A DNA stretch of 64,000 bases from Planctomycetota bacterium (GCA_016872715.1 VGZD01000002.1:1-64000), one strand, 5' to 3'; counted from the first letter of the stretch, positions 1-10,651 are shown. Notes: a model not told the origin generated them from the sequence alone. Numbers and translations are program-made.

Positions 1-625
<625 letters not shown>

Positions 626-639
626 GGTGCTCTTCCTTC

Positions 640-1803
640 CTACTTCTTCAGGGTGGCGACGGCCTTCGCGGCGGCATCGTCGAGGTTGCTCGCCGTGATG
701 ATCGGCAGGCCGGACTCGGACAGCATCTTGCGGCCGAGCTCGACGTTCGTGCCCTCGAGGCGCACGACGAGCGGCACCGACAGCTTGACCTCGCGCGCCG
801 CGGTGATGACGCCCTGCGCGATCACGTCGCACTTCATGATCCCGCCGAAGATGTTGACGAGGATCGCCTTGGTGTTCGGGTCGGCCAGCAGGATCTTGAA
901 TGCAGCGGTGACCTGCTCCGCGCTCGCGCCGCCGCCGACGTCGAGGAAGTTCGCGGGCTCGCCGCCGTAGAGCTTGATCACGTCCATGGTCGCCATGGCG
1001 AGGCCGGCGCCGTTCACCATGCAACCGATGGAGCCATCGAGCTTGATGTAGTTGAGGTTGTACTTGGAGGCCTCGATCTCGAGCGGCTGCTCCTCGTGCA
1101 GGTCGCGCAGCGCGACCATGTCGTCGTGGCGGAAGAGCGCGTTGTCGTCGAAGTTGATCTTCGCGTCGAGCGCGACCACTTGGCCGTCCTTCGTGGTCAC
1201 GAGCGGGTTGATTTCCGCGATCGAGCAGTCGAGCTCGCAGAACGCCTTGGCGAGCGCCTGCATGAACTCAACCGCCTTGGGCTGCAGAGCTGCGGGAATG
1301 CCGATCCCGGCCGCGAGGCGCGCGCCTTCGGCGGCGGCGAGGCCCTTCGTCGGCGAGAAGGCGGCGCGCAGGATCTTCTCCGGGTGCGTCGCTGCGACCT
1401 CCTCGATCTCCATGCCGCCCTCGGAGCTCGCCATCATCACCGGCCCCTGCGACTCGCGGTCGATGGCGATACCGATGTAGTACTCCTTGTCGATCGCGCT
1501 GCCCGACTCGACCCACAGGCGCCGGACCAACTGGCCCTCGGGGCCTGTTTGGTGGGTGACGAGCGTCTTGCCGAGAATCGCCGCGGCCGCCGCGCGAACC
1601 TCCGCCTCGCTCTTGCAGACCTTGACGCCGCCGGCCTTGCCGCGCCCGCCGGCGTGGATCTGGGCCTTGACGACCGCGACCGGGGACTTGAGTTCGTGGT
1701 AGGCGGCGACCGCGGCGTCGACCGACTGCGCCTCGACACCGCGCGGGGTCGCGACGCCAAAGCGGCCGAGGACCTGCTTGGCTTGGAATTCGTGAAGCTT
1801 CAT
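640..1803 (-). CDS. sucC: Succinate-CoA ligase beta subunit
   Basis: Beta subunit of succinyl-CoA synthetase, 387 aa, the normal length for the family. It carries the nucleotide-binding ATP-grasp domain (about residues 1-235) and a C-terminal CoA-ligase domain. Visible signatures are [12 protein letters not shown] at the start, [10 protein letters not shown], the metal/nucleotide segment EINPLV, and [11 protein letters not shown] near the C-terminus. The frame stays open far upstream of 1803 but that extension is low-complexity and unrelated to the family, so the ATG at 1803 is taken. It is followed by sucD in the same operon and is divergent from the antiporter gene at 1936. Confidence 0.96.
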   Translation of the reverse strand: MKLHEFQAKQVLGRFGVATPRGVEAQSVDAAVAAYHELKSPVAVVKAQIHAGGRGKAGGVKVCKSEAEVRAAAAAILGKTLVTHQTGPEGQLVRRLWVESGSAIDKEYYIGIAIDRESQGPVMMASSEGGMEIEEVAATHPEKILRAAFSPTKGLAAAEGARLAAGIGIPAALQPKAVEFMQALAKAFCELDCSIAEINPLVTTKDGQVVALDAKINFDDNALFRHDDMVALRDLHEEQPLEIEASKYNLNYIKLDGSIGCMVNGAGLAMATMDVIKLYGGEPANFLDVGGGASAEQVTAAFKILLADPNTKAILVNIFGGIMKCDVIAQGVITAAREVKLSVPLVVRLEGTNVELGRKMLSESGLPIITASNLDDAAAKAVATLKK

Positions 1804-1935
1804 GGGGCTCTCCGTGCTGGAGTTTGGGGGCAAACAGTCTAGTGTTCGGCCCGCACCCCGGGAAAGCCCGACTCCGCGGATGCGAGCGCCCCTCCTCGAC
1901 GTCGCCTCTCGCCCCCATCTTCCCCGCCTCTCTCG

Positions 1936-3627
1936 ATGCACGGAGCCGAACTGCTCGCTGACCTGTGCGTGGTGCTCGCCGCCGCCATCGTCGCGGTGCT
2001 CGCGCTGCATCGTCTGCGGCTCCCCGCGATCGCGGGCTTCCTCGTCGCGGGCGCGCTGATCGGTCCCTCGGGGCTGGGACTGGTCGATCGCAGCGAGGAC
2101 GTCGAACGTCAGGCCGAGATCGGCGTGGTGCTGCTGCTCTTCACCATCGGCCTCGAGTTCTCGCTCGCCAGCCTGCGCCGCATCGCGCGCATGGTGCTCG
2201 TGGGAGGCGGACTGCAGGTCGCGCTCACCACGCTCGCAACCCTCGGTCTCGCCACGGCGGCGGGCTTCACGTTCGAGCGCGCGCTGTTCGCGGGCTTCCT
2301 CGTCGCGCTGTCGAGCACCGCGATCGTGCTGCGCGGGTTGTCGGAGCGCGGCGAGGTGGATGCGCCGCATGGGCAGCTGACCGTGGGCATCCTCCTGTTT
2401 CAGGACCTGTGCGTCGTGCCGATGATGCTCGTCGTGCCGATGCTCGCCGCGGGCGACACGAGTGCGGCGTCCATCGGCCTCGCCGTCGGCAAGGCACTCG
2501 CCGTCATGGCGGGTACAGTGGCCTTGGCGCGCTTCATCCTGCCTCCGCTGCTGCGCGCGGTGGCGCGCACGCAGCGCCGCGACGTGTTCCTGCTGGCCGT
2601 GCTCGCCGTGTGCGCCGGAATCGCTTGGGCGACCTCGCTCGTCGGCCTGTCGCTCTCCCTTGGCGCGTTCCTCGCCGGGCTGGTGCTCGCCGACAGCGAA
2701 TACGGACATCAGGCGCTCGCCGACGTCCTGCCGCTGCGCGACCTCTTCACGAGCCTGTTCTTCGTCTCGCTCGGCATGCTGCTCGACTTCGAGGTGCTGC
2801 GCGAGGAGTGGCTGCTCGTCACGCTGCTGGCCCTCGGCCTGATCGTCGGGAAGTTCGCGCTGGCCGCGCTCGCGGGCCTGCTGATGCGAGCCCCGGTGCG
2901 CGTCTCCCTGTTAGCGGGCGCCGGCGTGGCCCAGATCGGCGAGTTCAGCTTCGTGCTCGCGCAGCTCGGCTTCGACGTGGGCCTCGAGAGCGAGCACGAG
3001 CTGGCCGAGTTTCTGAACGCGAGCGTGATCACCATGCTGCTCGCGCCGCTCGCGGGATCGCTCAAGCCCGCGCTCACGCACTTGGCCGCGCGGCTGAGGC
3101 CGCTCGATCGCTGGCTCGCCGCGAGGCCGCTTGCCGAGCGCGTGTCGCGCGCCCGCTCGGGACATGTCGTGATCCTGGGATATGGCGTGGGCGGCGAGCT
3201 CTTGGCGCATTCGCTCAAGGCCGCGATTCTCCCCTACGAAATTCTCGACCTGAGCGTGGAGCGCGTGAAGCTCGCACGCAGCCGCGGCGAGCCGATCGAA
3301 TTCGGCGACGTGACACGTCCGGACTTGCTCGAGCACGTGCACGTGCGCAGTGCCGCGCAGGTTGCCGTGCTCCTGAACGACCCGGACGCGACGGTCCGCG
3401 CCGTGCGAGCAGTGCGCGCCCTGAACGCCGAGGTGCCGATCACGGCCCGCGCGCGGTTCCGTGCGGACGTGGAGCGCCTGCGCGAGGCTGGCGCGACCCA
3501 CGTGGTGGCCCAAGAGGTCGAAGGCTCGCTGCAGGTGAGCTCGGAAGTGCTCGTGCTCGCCGGGCGCACGGTGGCCGAGGCCGAGACGATCGTCGACGAG
3601 TCGCGGCGCTCGATCGGCTGCGGCTAG
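1936..3627 (+). CDS. CPA2 cation:proton antiporter with RCK/TrkA-N domain (Kef type)
   Basis: Predicted inner-membrane monovalent cation/proton antiporter, 563 aa. The first ~395 residues form the Na+/H+ exchanger domain with about 12 hydrophobic segments, including the family stretch [11 protein letters not shown] and the discontinuous-helix region [14 protein letters not shown]. Residues from about 409 form a TrkA-N/RCK_N domain starting [12 protein letters not shown], a NAD-binding glycine motif that usually gates K+ efflux. Whether the ion is K+ or Na+ cannot be read from sequence. No clear Shine-Dalgarno precedes the ATG. The gene is divergent from sucC (132 bp between) and is followed 41 bp later by dcd. 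Confidence 0.9.
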   Translation: MHGAELLADLCVVLAAAIVAVLALHRLRLPAIAGFLVAGALIGPSGLGLVDRSEDVERQAEIGVVLLLFTIGLEFSLASLRRIARMVLVGGGLQVALTTLATLGLATAAGFTFERALFAGFLVALSSTAIVLRGLSERGEVDAPHGQLTVGILLFQDLCVVPMMLVVPMLAAGDTSAASIGLAVGKALAVMAGTVALARFILPPLLRAVARTQRRDVFLLAVLAVCAGIAWATSLVGLSLSLGAFLAGLVLADSEYGHQALADVLPLRDLFTSLFFVSLGMLLDFEVLREEWLLVTLLALGLIVGKFALAALAGLLMRAPVRVSLLAGAGVAQIGEFSFVLAQLGFDVGLESEHELAEFLNASVITMLLAPLAGSLKPALTHLAARLRPLDRWLAARPLAERVSRARSGHVVILGYGVGGELLAHSLKAAILPYEILDLSVERVKLARSRGEPIEFGDVTRPDLLEHVHVRSAAQVAVLLNDPDATVRAVRAVRALNAEVPITARARFRADVERLREAGATHVVAQEVEGSLQVSSEVLVLAGRTVAEAETIVDESRRSIGCG

Positions 3628-3668
3628 GGCTTTCGCGCCGGACGGGGCGACGTCATCCTGTTCGCCCC

Positions 3669-4811
3669 ATGACTGCCCAAGAGCCGCCGCAGGGCCACCT
3701 GCTCGTCGACCGCGACCTGCGCGAGCGCTTCGGCTCCGTGATCCGGCCCTCCGCGGGCGCTCCCGCCCTGCTCGAGCACCAGCTCCAAGCGGCCAGCCTC
3801 GACCTGCGCCTCGGCGCCTTCGCCTCGCGCATCCGCGCCGGCTTCCTGCCGGGCACGACTCCGCTCGAGCAGCGCCTCGAACAACTCGAGACCAGCCGCC
3901 TGTGGCTCGGCGGCGACGGCGCCGTGCTCGAAAAAGGCCTCGTGTACCTCGTGCCGCTCGAAGAGGAGCTGGCGCTCCCGCAGGGCGTCTCGGCGTCCTT
4001 CAATCCGCGCAGCTCCACCGGCCGCTGCGATCTCTTCACGCGCGTGCTCGTGCCGGGCCATCCGCGCTTCAACGAGGCACCGCCGGGCTACCACGGCAAG
4101 CTCTGGCTCGAAGTCTCACCGCTCTCGTTTCCCGTGCGCCTGAAGCGCGGCGACCGTCTGTGCCAGTTGCGGCTCTCGCTCGGCGATCCGGCGCTCACGC
4201 GCGACGAGCTGCGCGCGGAATACGAGCGCACGCCGCTGTGCTTCGAGGGCGAGCGGCCCGTGCCGCTCGAGGACGTGCGCTTCGACGACGAAGGCGGCAT
4301 CGAGCTGCGCCTCGGCCTCGCCGGTCGAGATCCGGCCGGCTGGCGTGCCCAGCACCACACGGGCGTCGTGCATTTCTCGCGCGAGGGCGCCCACGACCAC
4401 CGCGATTTCTGGGAGCCCGTCTTCGCCAAGGACGGCACCTGCATCCTCTCGCCCGGGAGCTTCTACATCTTCGCCAGCCGCGAGCGCGTGGTGATCCCGC
4501 CGCACCTCGCGGCCGAGATGCTGCCCGTCGACGTCGACGTCGGCGAGATGCGCAACAACTACGCGGGTTTCTTCGACAACGGCTTCGGCTGGCGGGACAC
4601 GACCGCCGGTGGCCGCATGGGCACGGCAGCCGTGCTCGAAGTGCGCGCCCACGATGTCCCGTTCCTTGTCGAGGACGGGCAGGTGTTCTTCCGCCTGCGC
4701 TTTTACCGCTCGAGCGGCGTGCCCGAGAAGCTCTACGCCGAAGGCCGATCCAACAGTTCCTACCGGGATCAGGACCTGACGCTCGCGCGCTGCTTCAAGC
4801 CTGCGCGCTAG
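3669..4811 (+). CDS. dcd: 2'-deoxycytidine 5'-triphosphate deaminase
   Basis: dCTP deaminase of the long (~370-380 aa) two-domain type; this one is 380 aa. It would convert dCTP to dUTP in pyrimidine nucleotide metabolism. The DCD/dUTPase-fold signature FNPRSSTGRCDLFTR is near residue 115, and a second trimer-fold-like half follows (GEMRNNYAGFFDNGFGW near residue 297). The frame is open far upstream, but the upstream part is the shadow of the antiporter gene, so ATG 3669 is chosen. The 3' end overlaps the convergent symporter gene by 17 bp. Confidence 0.88.
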   Translation: MTAQEPPQGHLLVDRDLRERFGSVIRPSAGAPALLEHQLQAASLDLRLGAFASRIRAGFLPGTTPLEQRLEQLETSRLWLGGDGAVLEKGLVYLVPLEEELALPQGVSASFNPRSSTGRCDLFTRVLVPGHPRFNEAPPGYHGKLWLEVSPLSFPVRLKRGDRLCQLRLSLGDPALTRDELRAEYERTPLCFEGERPVPLEDVRFDDEGGIELRLGLAGRDPAGWRAQHHTGVVHFSREGAHDHRDFWEPVFAKDGTCILSPGSFYIFASRERVVIPPHLAAEMLPVDVDVGEMRNNYAGFFDNGFGWRDTTAGGRMGTAAVLEVRAHDVPFLVEDGQVFFRLRFYRSSGVPEKLYAEGRSNSSYRDQDLTLARCFKPAR

Positions 4812-6231
4812 CCACGCGACCGCGGCGCGCCACGGCGAGGAGCGCCAGCACGAACACGTTGAGCGCGAGCCCGACGAGCCCCTCGTGGAGGCCGAACGGG
4901 CTCCACTGCGGGAAGGCCTTGAGCGCGACGCAGGTCGCCACCCCGACGAGCATGGCCACGTGGACCGCCACTCCGTCGCGCCGCCGTCCGCACAGCGCGA
5001 TCAACTTGCCGGGCAGAAACTGCGCGATCGGGCCGTAGGCGTAGAGCAGGAGCGACACGAGGTCGCCCTCGTACGTAACGGCGAGCGCGTACGAGAGGAC
5101 CATCAGGACCACGACGAGCACGCGCACCCAGCGGCGCTCCTCGGTCGAGGTCATCCTTCGTCCGAGCGCGGTGATCCAGCCGTCGCGCACGAGGATCGAA
5201 GCCGAGGCATGCACGATCGCATCCCCGGTCGACATGCCCGCGGCGAGCGCGCCGGCACAGAAGAGCCCGACGACCACGGCCGGAAGGTCGAGGCTCATCA
5301 GCATGTGCGGAAGCACCTGCTCCGGGCTCGGAGGCGGCGTCGGAAACAGCACGCCGGCGAAGCCGATCAGGAAGATCGGCACGAGGAACACCATGAAGGT
5401 CGGATAGAAGACCACCGTGCGGCGCAGCGTGCGGTCGTCGCGGGCCGAGAAGGCCTTCATGAAGAGGTGCGGCCAGCAGCTGAACCCGATCATCGAGATG
5501 ACCCCGGCGCTGATGAACCACTGCCAAGTCTTGGTGCCGGGAGCGGAGAGCAGCTCGGGCTTCACCTCGTAGATGCGCTCGAACATCGGGCCGACGCCGC
5601 CATAGAGCTTCCACGGCAGCCACAGTCCAAAGGCCCACGCGAGCCCCATCATCAGCACGCCCTGGAACACGTTGGTCCAGCCCACGCCCATCACGCCGCT
5701 CTTCAGCACGTAGGCGAGCACCACCGCGTAGCACACCGCTCCGCCGAGCCACTGCGGCACATGCCCTTCGGTGAGGCGCTCGACCACCAGTCCGGCGCCC
5801 TTGATCTGCAGCGCGAGGTACGGGACGAAGGACAGCGCGCTGACGAGCGCCATCGTGCCCGCCATGGGGCGATGCCCGCACTCCCCCGCCACCATCTCGG
5901 CCTGCGTGATGTACCCGCGCTCCCGCCCGAGGCGCGCGGCGCGCGGCCCGAGGAAGTAGAACGGGATGAAGCCGACGAGCCCGTAGCCGATCACATAGAA
6001 CACCGCGGCGCCCGAGGTGTAGGCGAGGCCCGGTGTCGCGAGGAACGAGAAGGCCGAGAAGACCGTCGCCCCGATCACGAAGTACATCAGCAGCGGCCCC
6101 ATGGCGCGGTCGCCCGCGACGTAGCCCACTGCGCTGTCGCTCGCATCCTTGCCGCCGCGCATCCCGACCCACAGGCAGCCGAGCAGGTACAGCACGGAAA
6201 TCCCCGACACGATCCACGCGTTGGCGCTCAT
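4795..6231 (-). CDS. Sodium:solute symporter (SSS) family transporter
   Basis: Integral membrane transporter of the SSS family, 478 aa with about 12-13 hydrophobic segments, expected to couple Na+ (or H+) entry to uptake of an organic solute. SSS-like stretches include GYITQAEMVAGE, ISMIGFSCWPHLFMKAF and CAGALAAGMSTGDAIVHASA. The latter two match the conserved SSS core and the TM8 sodium-site region. Start ATG at 6231 (MSANAWIVSG) is preferred over the upstream frame, which is polar. A DUF3311-type small membrane protein ends 19 bp upstream. This two-gene arrangement is common for SSS transporters and suggests an accessory role for the small subunit. Substrate unknown. Confidence 0.9.
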   Translation of the reverse strand: MSANAWIVSGISVLYLLGCLWVGMRGGKDASDSAVGYVAGDRAMGPLLMYFVIGATVFSAFSFLATPGLAYTSGAAVFYVIGYGLVGFIPFYFLGPRAARLGRERGYITQAEMVAGECGHRPMAGTMALVSALSFVPYLALQIKGAGLVVERLTEGHVPQWLGGAVCYAVVLAYVLKSGVMGVGWTNVFQGVLMMGLAWAFGLWLPWKLYGGVGPMFERIYEVKPELLSAPGTKTWQWFISAGVISMIGFSCWPHLFMKAFSARDDRTLRRTVVFYPTFMVFLVPIFLIGFAGVLFPTPPPSPEQVLPHMLMSLDLPAVVVGLFCAGALAAGMSTGDAIVHASASILVRDGWITALGRRMTSTEERRWVRVLVVVLMVLSYALAVTYEGDLVSLLLYAYGPIAQFLPGKLIALCGRRRDGVAVHVAMLVGVATCVALKAFPQWSPFGLHEGLVGLALNVFVLALLAVARRGRVASAQA

Positions 6232-6250
6232 CCCCCAGATCAGCGTGGCG

Positions 6251-6484
6251 TCACTGCCCACGCGCATCCTCGCAGTAGCGCGTCCAGCGCTCGTAGAGGA
6301 GCAGCGAGACAAACACCGAGATCAGCCAGCCGATCGCCCAGACGAGCGAGAACGGCAGCCCGAGCACGAACGGCGTGGCGCTCGAACCCCACCACTTGTA
6401 GCCCGGCCCAACGACACACAGAGTCGCGAGCACGGCGTGCAACGCGAACAGGATGTGGGGCAGCTTCGAGCGGCGATCGAGCAC
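6251..6484 (-). CDS. Small DUF3311-like membrane protein
   Basis: 77-aa protein with two hydrophobic segments (about 10-28 and 42-64) and the pattern of DUF3311-type proteins encoded just upstream of SSS symporters: a short basic N-terminus, a first helix ending near GPGYKWW, then GLPFSLVWAIGWL. It lies 19 bp upstream of the symporter start on the same strand, so co-expression and complex formation are likely. The function of DUF3311 proteins is not established; a small accessory subunit is inferred from context only. Confidence 0.75.
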   Translation of the reverse strand: MLDRRSKLPHILFALHAVLATLCVVGPGYKWWGSSATPFVLGLPFSLVWAIGWLISVFVSLLLYERWTRYCEDARGQ

Positions 6485-6542
6485 GCGCCAGAGCCTTGCA
6501 GCGGCCGCCGGTCGCGCCGGCGCGCCCGCCGCGAGCGAGCGC

Positions 6543-6668
6543 TCAGATCTTCCCGTGGCGACGACGCTGGCGACGGTTGGTCTTGCGACCGCCCTTGGTG
6601 CGCTGGCGCGTGCGGTAGCCGGTCTTCTTGGCGTGCTTGGTCGTGCTGCGACGAGTGTTGATCTTCAT
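6543..6668 (-). CDS. rpmH: Large-subunit ribosomal protein bL34-like
   Basis: A 41-residue, extremely basic protein, MKINTRRSTTKHAKKTGYRT followed by RQRTKGGRKTNRRQRRRHGK and a final Ile. The core G(F/Y)RxRxxTKxGRK with a C-terminal R-rich tail matches ribosomal protein bL34, and the length is right (44-50 in most bacteria). In many bacteria rpmH sits beside rnpA and dnaA near the origin. Here it lies between fumC and the symporter pair, 85 bp from fumC and 58 bp from the DUF3311 gene. An alternative is another small basic ribosomal-associated protein, but bL34 is the best match by eye. Confidence 0.72.
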   Translation of the reverse strand: MKINTRRSTTKHAKKTGYRTRQRTKGGRKTNRRQRRRHGKI

Positions 6669-6753
6669 GTGGGTAGGACCCTTCGGGGCGGAAGAGTGTA
6701 GGGGCGGGCGGGACGGGAGTCAGCCCAAATCTCCGCCGGCCCCGCAGGAACCC

Positions 6754-8178
6754 CTAGCCACCCGCCATGCTCATGCCCCGCTTGGGGGCCACCATGTCGG
6801 TCGGAATCACGGCCTTGTCGAAGGCCTCCCCGGTCATCAAACCGAGCTCGATGACGCTCTCGCGCAGGGTCAGGCCCTTCTTGTGGGCGTTCTTGGCCAC
6901 CTTGGCGGCATTGTCGTAGCCGATGTGGCGGTTGAGCGCCGTGACCAGCATCAGCGACTTCTTCATCAGCTCGTCCACGCGGGCGATGTCGAGCTCGAGC
7001 CCGGCGATGCAGTTCTCGCGGAACGAGTCGCAGGCGTCCGCGAGCAGCTTCGCCGACTCCAGCACGTTGTGGATGATCACCGGCTTGAACACGTTGAGCT
7101 CGAAGTTGCCCATCGAGCCCGCGACCGACACGGCGGTGTCGTTGCCGATCACCTGCACGCACACCATGGTCAGGGCCTCGCACTGCGTCGGATTGACCTT
7201 GCCCGGCATGATCGAGCTGCCCGGCTCGTTCTCCGGCAGCTTGAGCTCGCCGATGCCGCAGCGCGGCCCTGAGCCCAGCCAGCGGATGTCGTTGGCGATC
7301 TTCATCAGCGCCGCCGCCGCCGTCTTGTAGGAACCCGAGAGGAACACGAGCGCGTCGTGCGCCGCGAGCGTGGCGAACTTGTTCGGCGCGCTCTTGAACG
7401 GGAGCTTGGTCTCCTCGGCGATCTTCTTCGCCACCAGCTTGGCGTAGTCGGGATGCGTGTTGAGACCCGTGCCGACCGCCGTGCCGCCGAGCGCGAGCTC
7501 GTACACGCCCGGGAGCGCATTCGTGATCGCGCGCCGCACGTCCTTGAGCTGCTGCACGTAGCCGGAAAACTCCTGCCCCACCGTCAGCGGCGTCGCGTCC
7601 TGCAGGTGCGTACGACCGATCTTCACGACCTTCTTCCACGCCGCAGCCTTCTTCGCGAGCTCGGCCTCGAGCGCCGCGATCGCGGGCAGGAGCCGCTGCA
7701 CGGCCTGCTCGGCGGCGGCGATGTGCATGGCCGTCGGGAACGCATCGTTCGAGCTCTGCGCGCGGTTGACGTGGTCGTTGGGGTGGATCGGCTTCTTGCT
7801 GCCGAGCACGCCGCCGAGCAGCGCGATGGCGCGATTGCTGATCACCTCGTTGGCGTTCATGTTCGACTGCGTGCCCGAGCCGGTCTGCCACACGACCAAC
7901 GGGAAGTGCGCGTCGAGGTCGCCGCGGATCACCTCGTCGGACGCCTCGAGCAGCGCCTTGTGCTGCTTCTTGTCGAGCATCGCGAGCTCGCCGAGCTCGA
8001 TGTTGGCCTGCGCGGCGCACTTCTTGACGATGCCGAGCGCGCGCACCATCGGGCGCGAGAACGTGTGGCCGCCGATCTTGAAGTTCTGCCGTGAGCGCTG
8101 CGTCTGGGCGCCGTACAGGGCCTCGGACGGGACTTCGATCGGGCCGAAGGAATCGCTCTCGGTACGGGTGGCGGTCAT
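6754..8178 (-). CDS. fumC: Fumarate hydratase class II
   Basis: Class II fumarase, 474 aa, catalysing reversible hydration of fumarate to malate in the TCA cycle as a cytoplasmic homotetramer. The aspartase/fumarase superfamily signature [15 protein letters not shown] is present, along with [13 protein letters not shown] and the active-site segment [20 protein letters not shown]. Two in-frame ATGs exist at 8184 and 8178. An AGGA Shine-Dalgarno is 5 nt before the ATG at 8178 but overlaps the one at 8184, so 8178 is chosen. It could alternatively be an aspartase, but the fumarase-type N-terminus ([12 protein letters not shown]) and the absence of aspartase-specific length features favour FumC. 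Confidence 0.95.
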   Translation of the reverse strand: MTATRTESDSFGPIEVPSEALYGAQTQRSRQNFKIGGHTFSRPMVRALGIVKKCAAQANIELGELAMLDKKQHKALLEASDEVIRGDLDAHFPLVVWQTGSGTQSNMNANEVISNRAIALLGGVLGSKKPIHPNDHVNRAQSSNDAFPTAMHIAAAEQAVQRLLPAIAALEAELAKKAAAWKKVVKIGRTHLQDATPLTVGQEFSGYVQQLKDVRRAITNALPGVYELALGGTAVGTGLNTHPDYAKLVAKKIAEETKLPFKSAPNKFATLAAHDALVFLSGSYKTAAAALMKIANDIRWLGSGPRCGIGELKLPENEPGSSIMPGKVNPTQCEALTMVCVQVIGNDTAVSVAGSMGNFELNVFKPVIIHNVLESAKLLADACDSFRENCIAGLELDIARVDELMKKSLMLVTALNRHIGYDNAAKVAKNAHKKGLTLRESVIELGLMTGEAFDKAVIPTDMVAPKRGMSMAGG

Positions 8179-8301
8179 GGGCATCCTGCGCGGAATCGGG
8201 GCGGAACGTCGGCGCTGCGAGGGCGACGGGGCCGAACAGGATAGGAGTCCCACGCGCCCGCCCGCAACGCCGCACTGTGGCGCAGGAACGCGCGCCGCGC
8301 G

Positions 8302-9423
8302 CTACAGGCCCAGCTTCGGTCGTTCCTTGTCCCACCACTCGCGCCAAGCCTTGATGCGCCGCGCCCGCTCGGCAGCGTCGGGCGACTGGGCATCGAAGGG
8401 CAGGTCGCGGCCGGTGACCGAGCGCAGCGAGAGGTAGGCCGCTTCGCGCACCAGCGCCTCGTCGTCGTCGAGCGTGTCGATCAACCCCGGAATCGCCTCG
8501 GCGCTCGCCAAGTCGCCGAGCGCCCGCGCGGCGGCCATGCGCAGGAAGATGTCGGCGTCGTCGAGCAGCGGAAGCACGACCGAGGTCGCCCGCGGATCGC
8601 GCGACTGCGCGAGTCCGACCAGCGCGACATAGCGCTCGCTCACGTTGGCGCTGCGCACTTGCTCCATGAGCGCGATCCAAGCGGGATCCTCGGCCGCTTG
8701 GGGCTGTGCTGCGCCGAGTCCGGTCGGCGCGTTGGACAGCGCCTGCTCCAACCGCTGGGAGAGCGCGGCCAAGGCGGCTTGCGCATCGACCACGTGCTGC
8801 TGCAACGTCAAGAGCTCGCCTTCGTGTCGCTCGACTCTTTGCAGGGCTACTTCGGCCCGCGCCGCTCCCGCGCCGAGCTCTTCGAGCCGCGCACGGATGC
8901 CGCCCTGCTGCTCGGCCATCTCGCCGCGCAGGCTCGCGACCTCCGCGCGCAGGCCCGAGAGCGCTTCGAACGTCCGCGCTTCCGACGACGCCCGCAGCGC
9001 GCTGTCCGACGCCGCGGCGGCCTCCATGTGCGCGGCCAACGCCTGATGGCGCTCGCGCTCGCGCAGTTGCTCCTCTCTGCGCTGCACCCCGACTTCGTCG
9101 AGCGCTCCGCGCGCCCACACGCCCACCGTGACCGCCACGGCGAGCGCCACGCAGGCGAGGGTCAGGGCCGCGACGGCGCCACTGGGAGCTGAATGCGTCG
9201 CGGCATGGGCATGGCCGTGGGAGTGGATCGAGCCCGGAGCGGGCAGCGGGGCGTGAGCTGCCGGAGTGGGCGTGGCCGAGGTGCTCTCGGGGAGCGCGGG
9301 TCCCATGGCGCGATGGCAGGTGGCGCACACGACGCGTCCCTTCTGCCGCGTCGCATGCCCTCGATCGAGGTCGAGTTGGGGCACGGACTCGTTGCACAGG
9401 TCGCAGAAGTAGATTTCGCTCAT
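8302..9423 (-). CDS. Zinc-ribbon, membrane-anchored coiled-coil HEAT-repeat protein
   Basis: 373-aa protein of unknown function. It begins with a four-cysteine zinc-ribbon (C7, C10, C33, C36), then a Pro/Ala/His linker. One transmembrane helix follows at about 72-92. A long charged coiled coil (about 95-205) leads to two or three HEAT-type repeats (about 240-330, e.g. DADIFLRMAAARALGDLASA). The protein ends with RIKAWREWWDKERPKLGL. The topology suggests a cytoplasmic zinc-ribbon and an extracytoplasmic scaffold, or the reverse. The last ~50 residues resemble those of the lipoprotein at 9959-10570 (FDA...R..W..W), so the two are likely related. Start is the only Met before the zinc-ribbon. Confidence 0.8.
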   Translation of the reverse strand: MSEIYFCDLCNESVPQLDLDRGHATRQKGRVVCATCHRAMGPALPESTSATPTPAAHAPLPAPGSIHSHGHAHAATHSAPSGAVAALTLACVALAVAVTVGVWARGALDEVGVQRREEQLRERERHQALAAHMEAAAASDSALRASSEARTFEALSGLRAEVASLRGEMAEQQGGIRARLEELGAGAARAEVALQRVERHEGELLTLQQHVVDAQAALAALSQRLEQALSNAPTGLGAAQPQAAEDPAWIALMEQVRSANVSERYVALVGLAQSRDPRATSVVLPLLDDADIFLRMAAARALGDLASAEAIPGLIDTLDDDEALVREAAYLSLRSVTGRDLPFDAQSPDAAERARRIKAWREWWDKERPKLGL

Positions 9424-9550
9424 CGCATGCTCCGCCACATTTCCCAAGCCGAAGGCCGCGCACGACCGGTCGCGCGGCCGAGAGCGGTTATACTGCCTCG
9501 CGCCGACCCCTCGTTCGAGGGACGGCCGCGCGCAGCCCCGACGACCGATC

Positions 9551-9952
9551 GTGAGCCACCTCGAAGGAACCGCCGCCGACCCCGCCTTCGAGCGCATCGG
9601 CCTCGAGTTTTTGGCGGATTTTCTCGCGCGCTCCGCTCGGCACCGTCCCGACGACGTCGAGGTGCTCGGCCTGCTCGCCACGACCCTGACGCAACTCGGC
9701 CGCCACCACGAGGGGCTGGGCTTCGATCGTCGCTTGGCCGTGCTGCTGCCCGACGACGCGACCGTGCGCTACAACCTCGCGTGCTCGTTGGCGCTGTGCC
9801 AAGACGCCGCCGCGGCCCTGCGCGAGCTCGAGCGCGCCGTGGAGCTCGGCTACGACGACGCCGCGCACCTTGCCGCCGACGAGGACCTGCGCAGCCTGCG
9901 GACCGAGCCCGCCTTCTTGGCACTGCTCGAGCGCCTGCGCGCCCAGTCCTGA
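9551..9952 (+). CDS. Small TPR-type protein
   Basis: 133-aa, helix-rich protein with about three TPR-like units: DVEVLGLLATTLTQLGRHHEG, then ATVRYNLACSLALCQDAAAA, then a terminal unit ending FLALLERLRAQS. These pack as a protein-interaction solenoid. No signal peptide, so probably cytoplasmic. It starts with GTG at 9551, 127 bp from the divergent HEAT protein. Its stop is 6 bp from the convergent lipoprotein gene. The role is unknown; proximity to two HEAT-repeat proteins hints at a common assembly but does not prove it. Confidence 0.75.
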   Translation: MSHLEGTAADPAFERIGLEFLADFLARSARHRPDDVEVLGLLATTLTQLGRHHEGLGFDRRLAVLLPDDATVRYNLACSLALCQDAAAALRELERAVELGYDDAAHLAADEDLRSLRTEPAFLALLERLRAQS

Positions 9953-9958
9953 GCGCGG

Positions 9959-10570
9959 CTACTGGCGCTGCGCGACGATGCCTTCGTTCGCGCGGCGAGC
10001 GATCCAATCGCGCCAGCGCTGCACGGACGCGCGGCGCGTCGGTTCGTCCGCGTTGGCGTCGAAACCCAGATCGATGCGCGTCGCTTCGCGCAGCGTGACG
10101 ATCGAGAGTCCTCGCACCCACGCCGAGTCGTCCTCGAGCCCGTCGACGAGCACGCCGATCTGGCTCCAATCGCCGAGCCGAATGGCGGCGCGAGCACGCT
10201 CGAAGCGCAGGGGCTGATCCGCCGTGGCACTCCACTCGACTTGCCGCAGCGGCTCGACGAGTCGGCTGTCCCCCGTGGCCCCGAGGGCCGCCACCGCGCT
10301 GGCGGCGACGTCGGCGCGCGCGTCGGCGCACAGCTCGAGCAGGTACGGGTACGCGGGCTCGCCGACTCCGGCGAGCCACGTGATCTGCTCCACCCGCTCG
10401 AGGCCGTGCGTCCACGGCAGGCGCGCGATCTGGTCCTCGATCTGGCGCCGCAGGTTGGGCGAAGGCTTCAGCCACGTCCCCTCGTCGCGGCGCGCGCCTC
10501 CCGTCGAGGCACACGAAGCGAGGAGCGACAGGCTGGCGAGTACACACAGAGGCAGGTGGCGCATGGGCAC
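9959..10570 (-). CDS. HEAT-repeat lipoprotein
   Basis: 203-aa predicted lipoprotein. The N-terminus MPMRHLPLCVLASLSLLASC carries a classic lipobox (LASC), so it should be anchored at a membrane after cleavage. The rest contains HEAT-like helical repeats (VAASAVAALGATGDSRLVEP; SAWVRGLSIVTLREATRIDL). The tail RASVQRWRDWIARRANEG resembles the tail of the HEAT protein at 8302-9423. An alternative start Met is two codons later. Function unknown; the pairing with a similar protein 0.5 kb away suggests duplication. Confidence 0.75.
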   Translation of the reverse strand: MPMRHLPLCVLASLSLLASCASTGGARRDEGTWLKPSPNLRRQIEDQIARLPWTHGLERVEQITWLAGVGEPAYPYLLELCADARADVAASAVAALGATGDSRLVEPLRQVEWSATADQPLRFERARAAIRLGDWSQIGVLVDGLEDDSAWVRGLSIVTLREATRIDLGFDANADEPTRRASVQRWRDWIARRANEGIVAQRQ

Positions 10571-10651
10571 GATCTCGGCCGCAAGGGCCGTCCTTGTCCT
10601 CCCTATCGACGCCCCCGAGCGCAGGCTTGACCCGCCCCCGATCCCTGCCCC

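Noticed and set aside
1965..3668. Upstream open extension of the dcd frame
   Set aside because: The extension is antisense-like low complexity overlapping the antiporter gene in another frame; family length and start support ATG 3669.
6665..9463. Long minus-strand frame covering fumC and the HEAT gene
   Set aside because: It is in another frame of the same strand as fumC; its translation is Arg-rich noise while the fumC frame has full family signatures.
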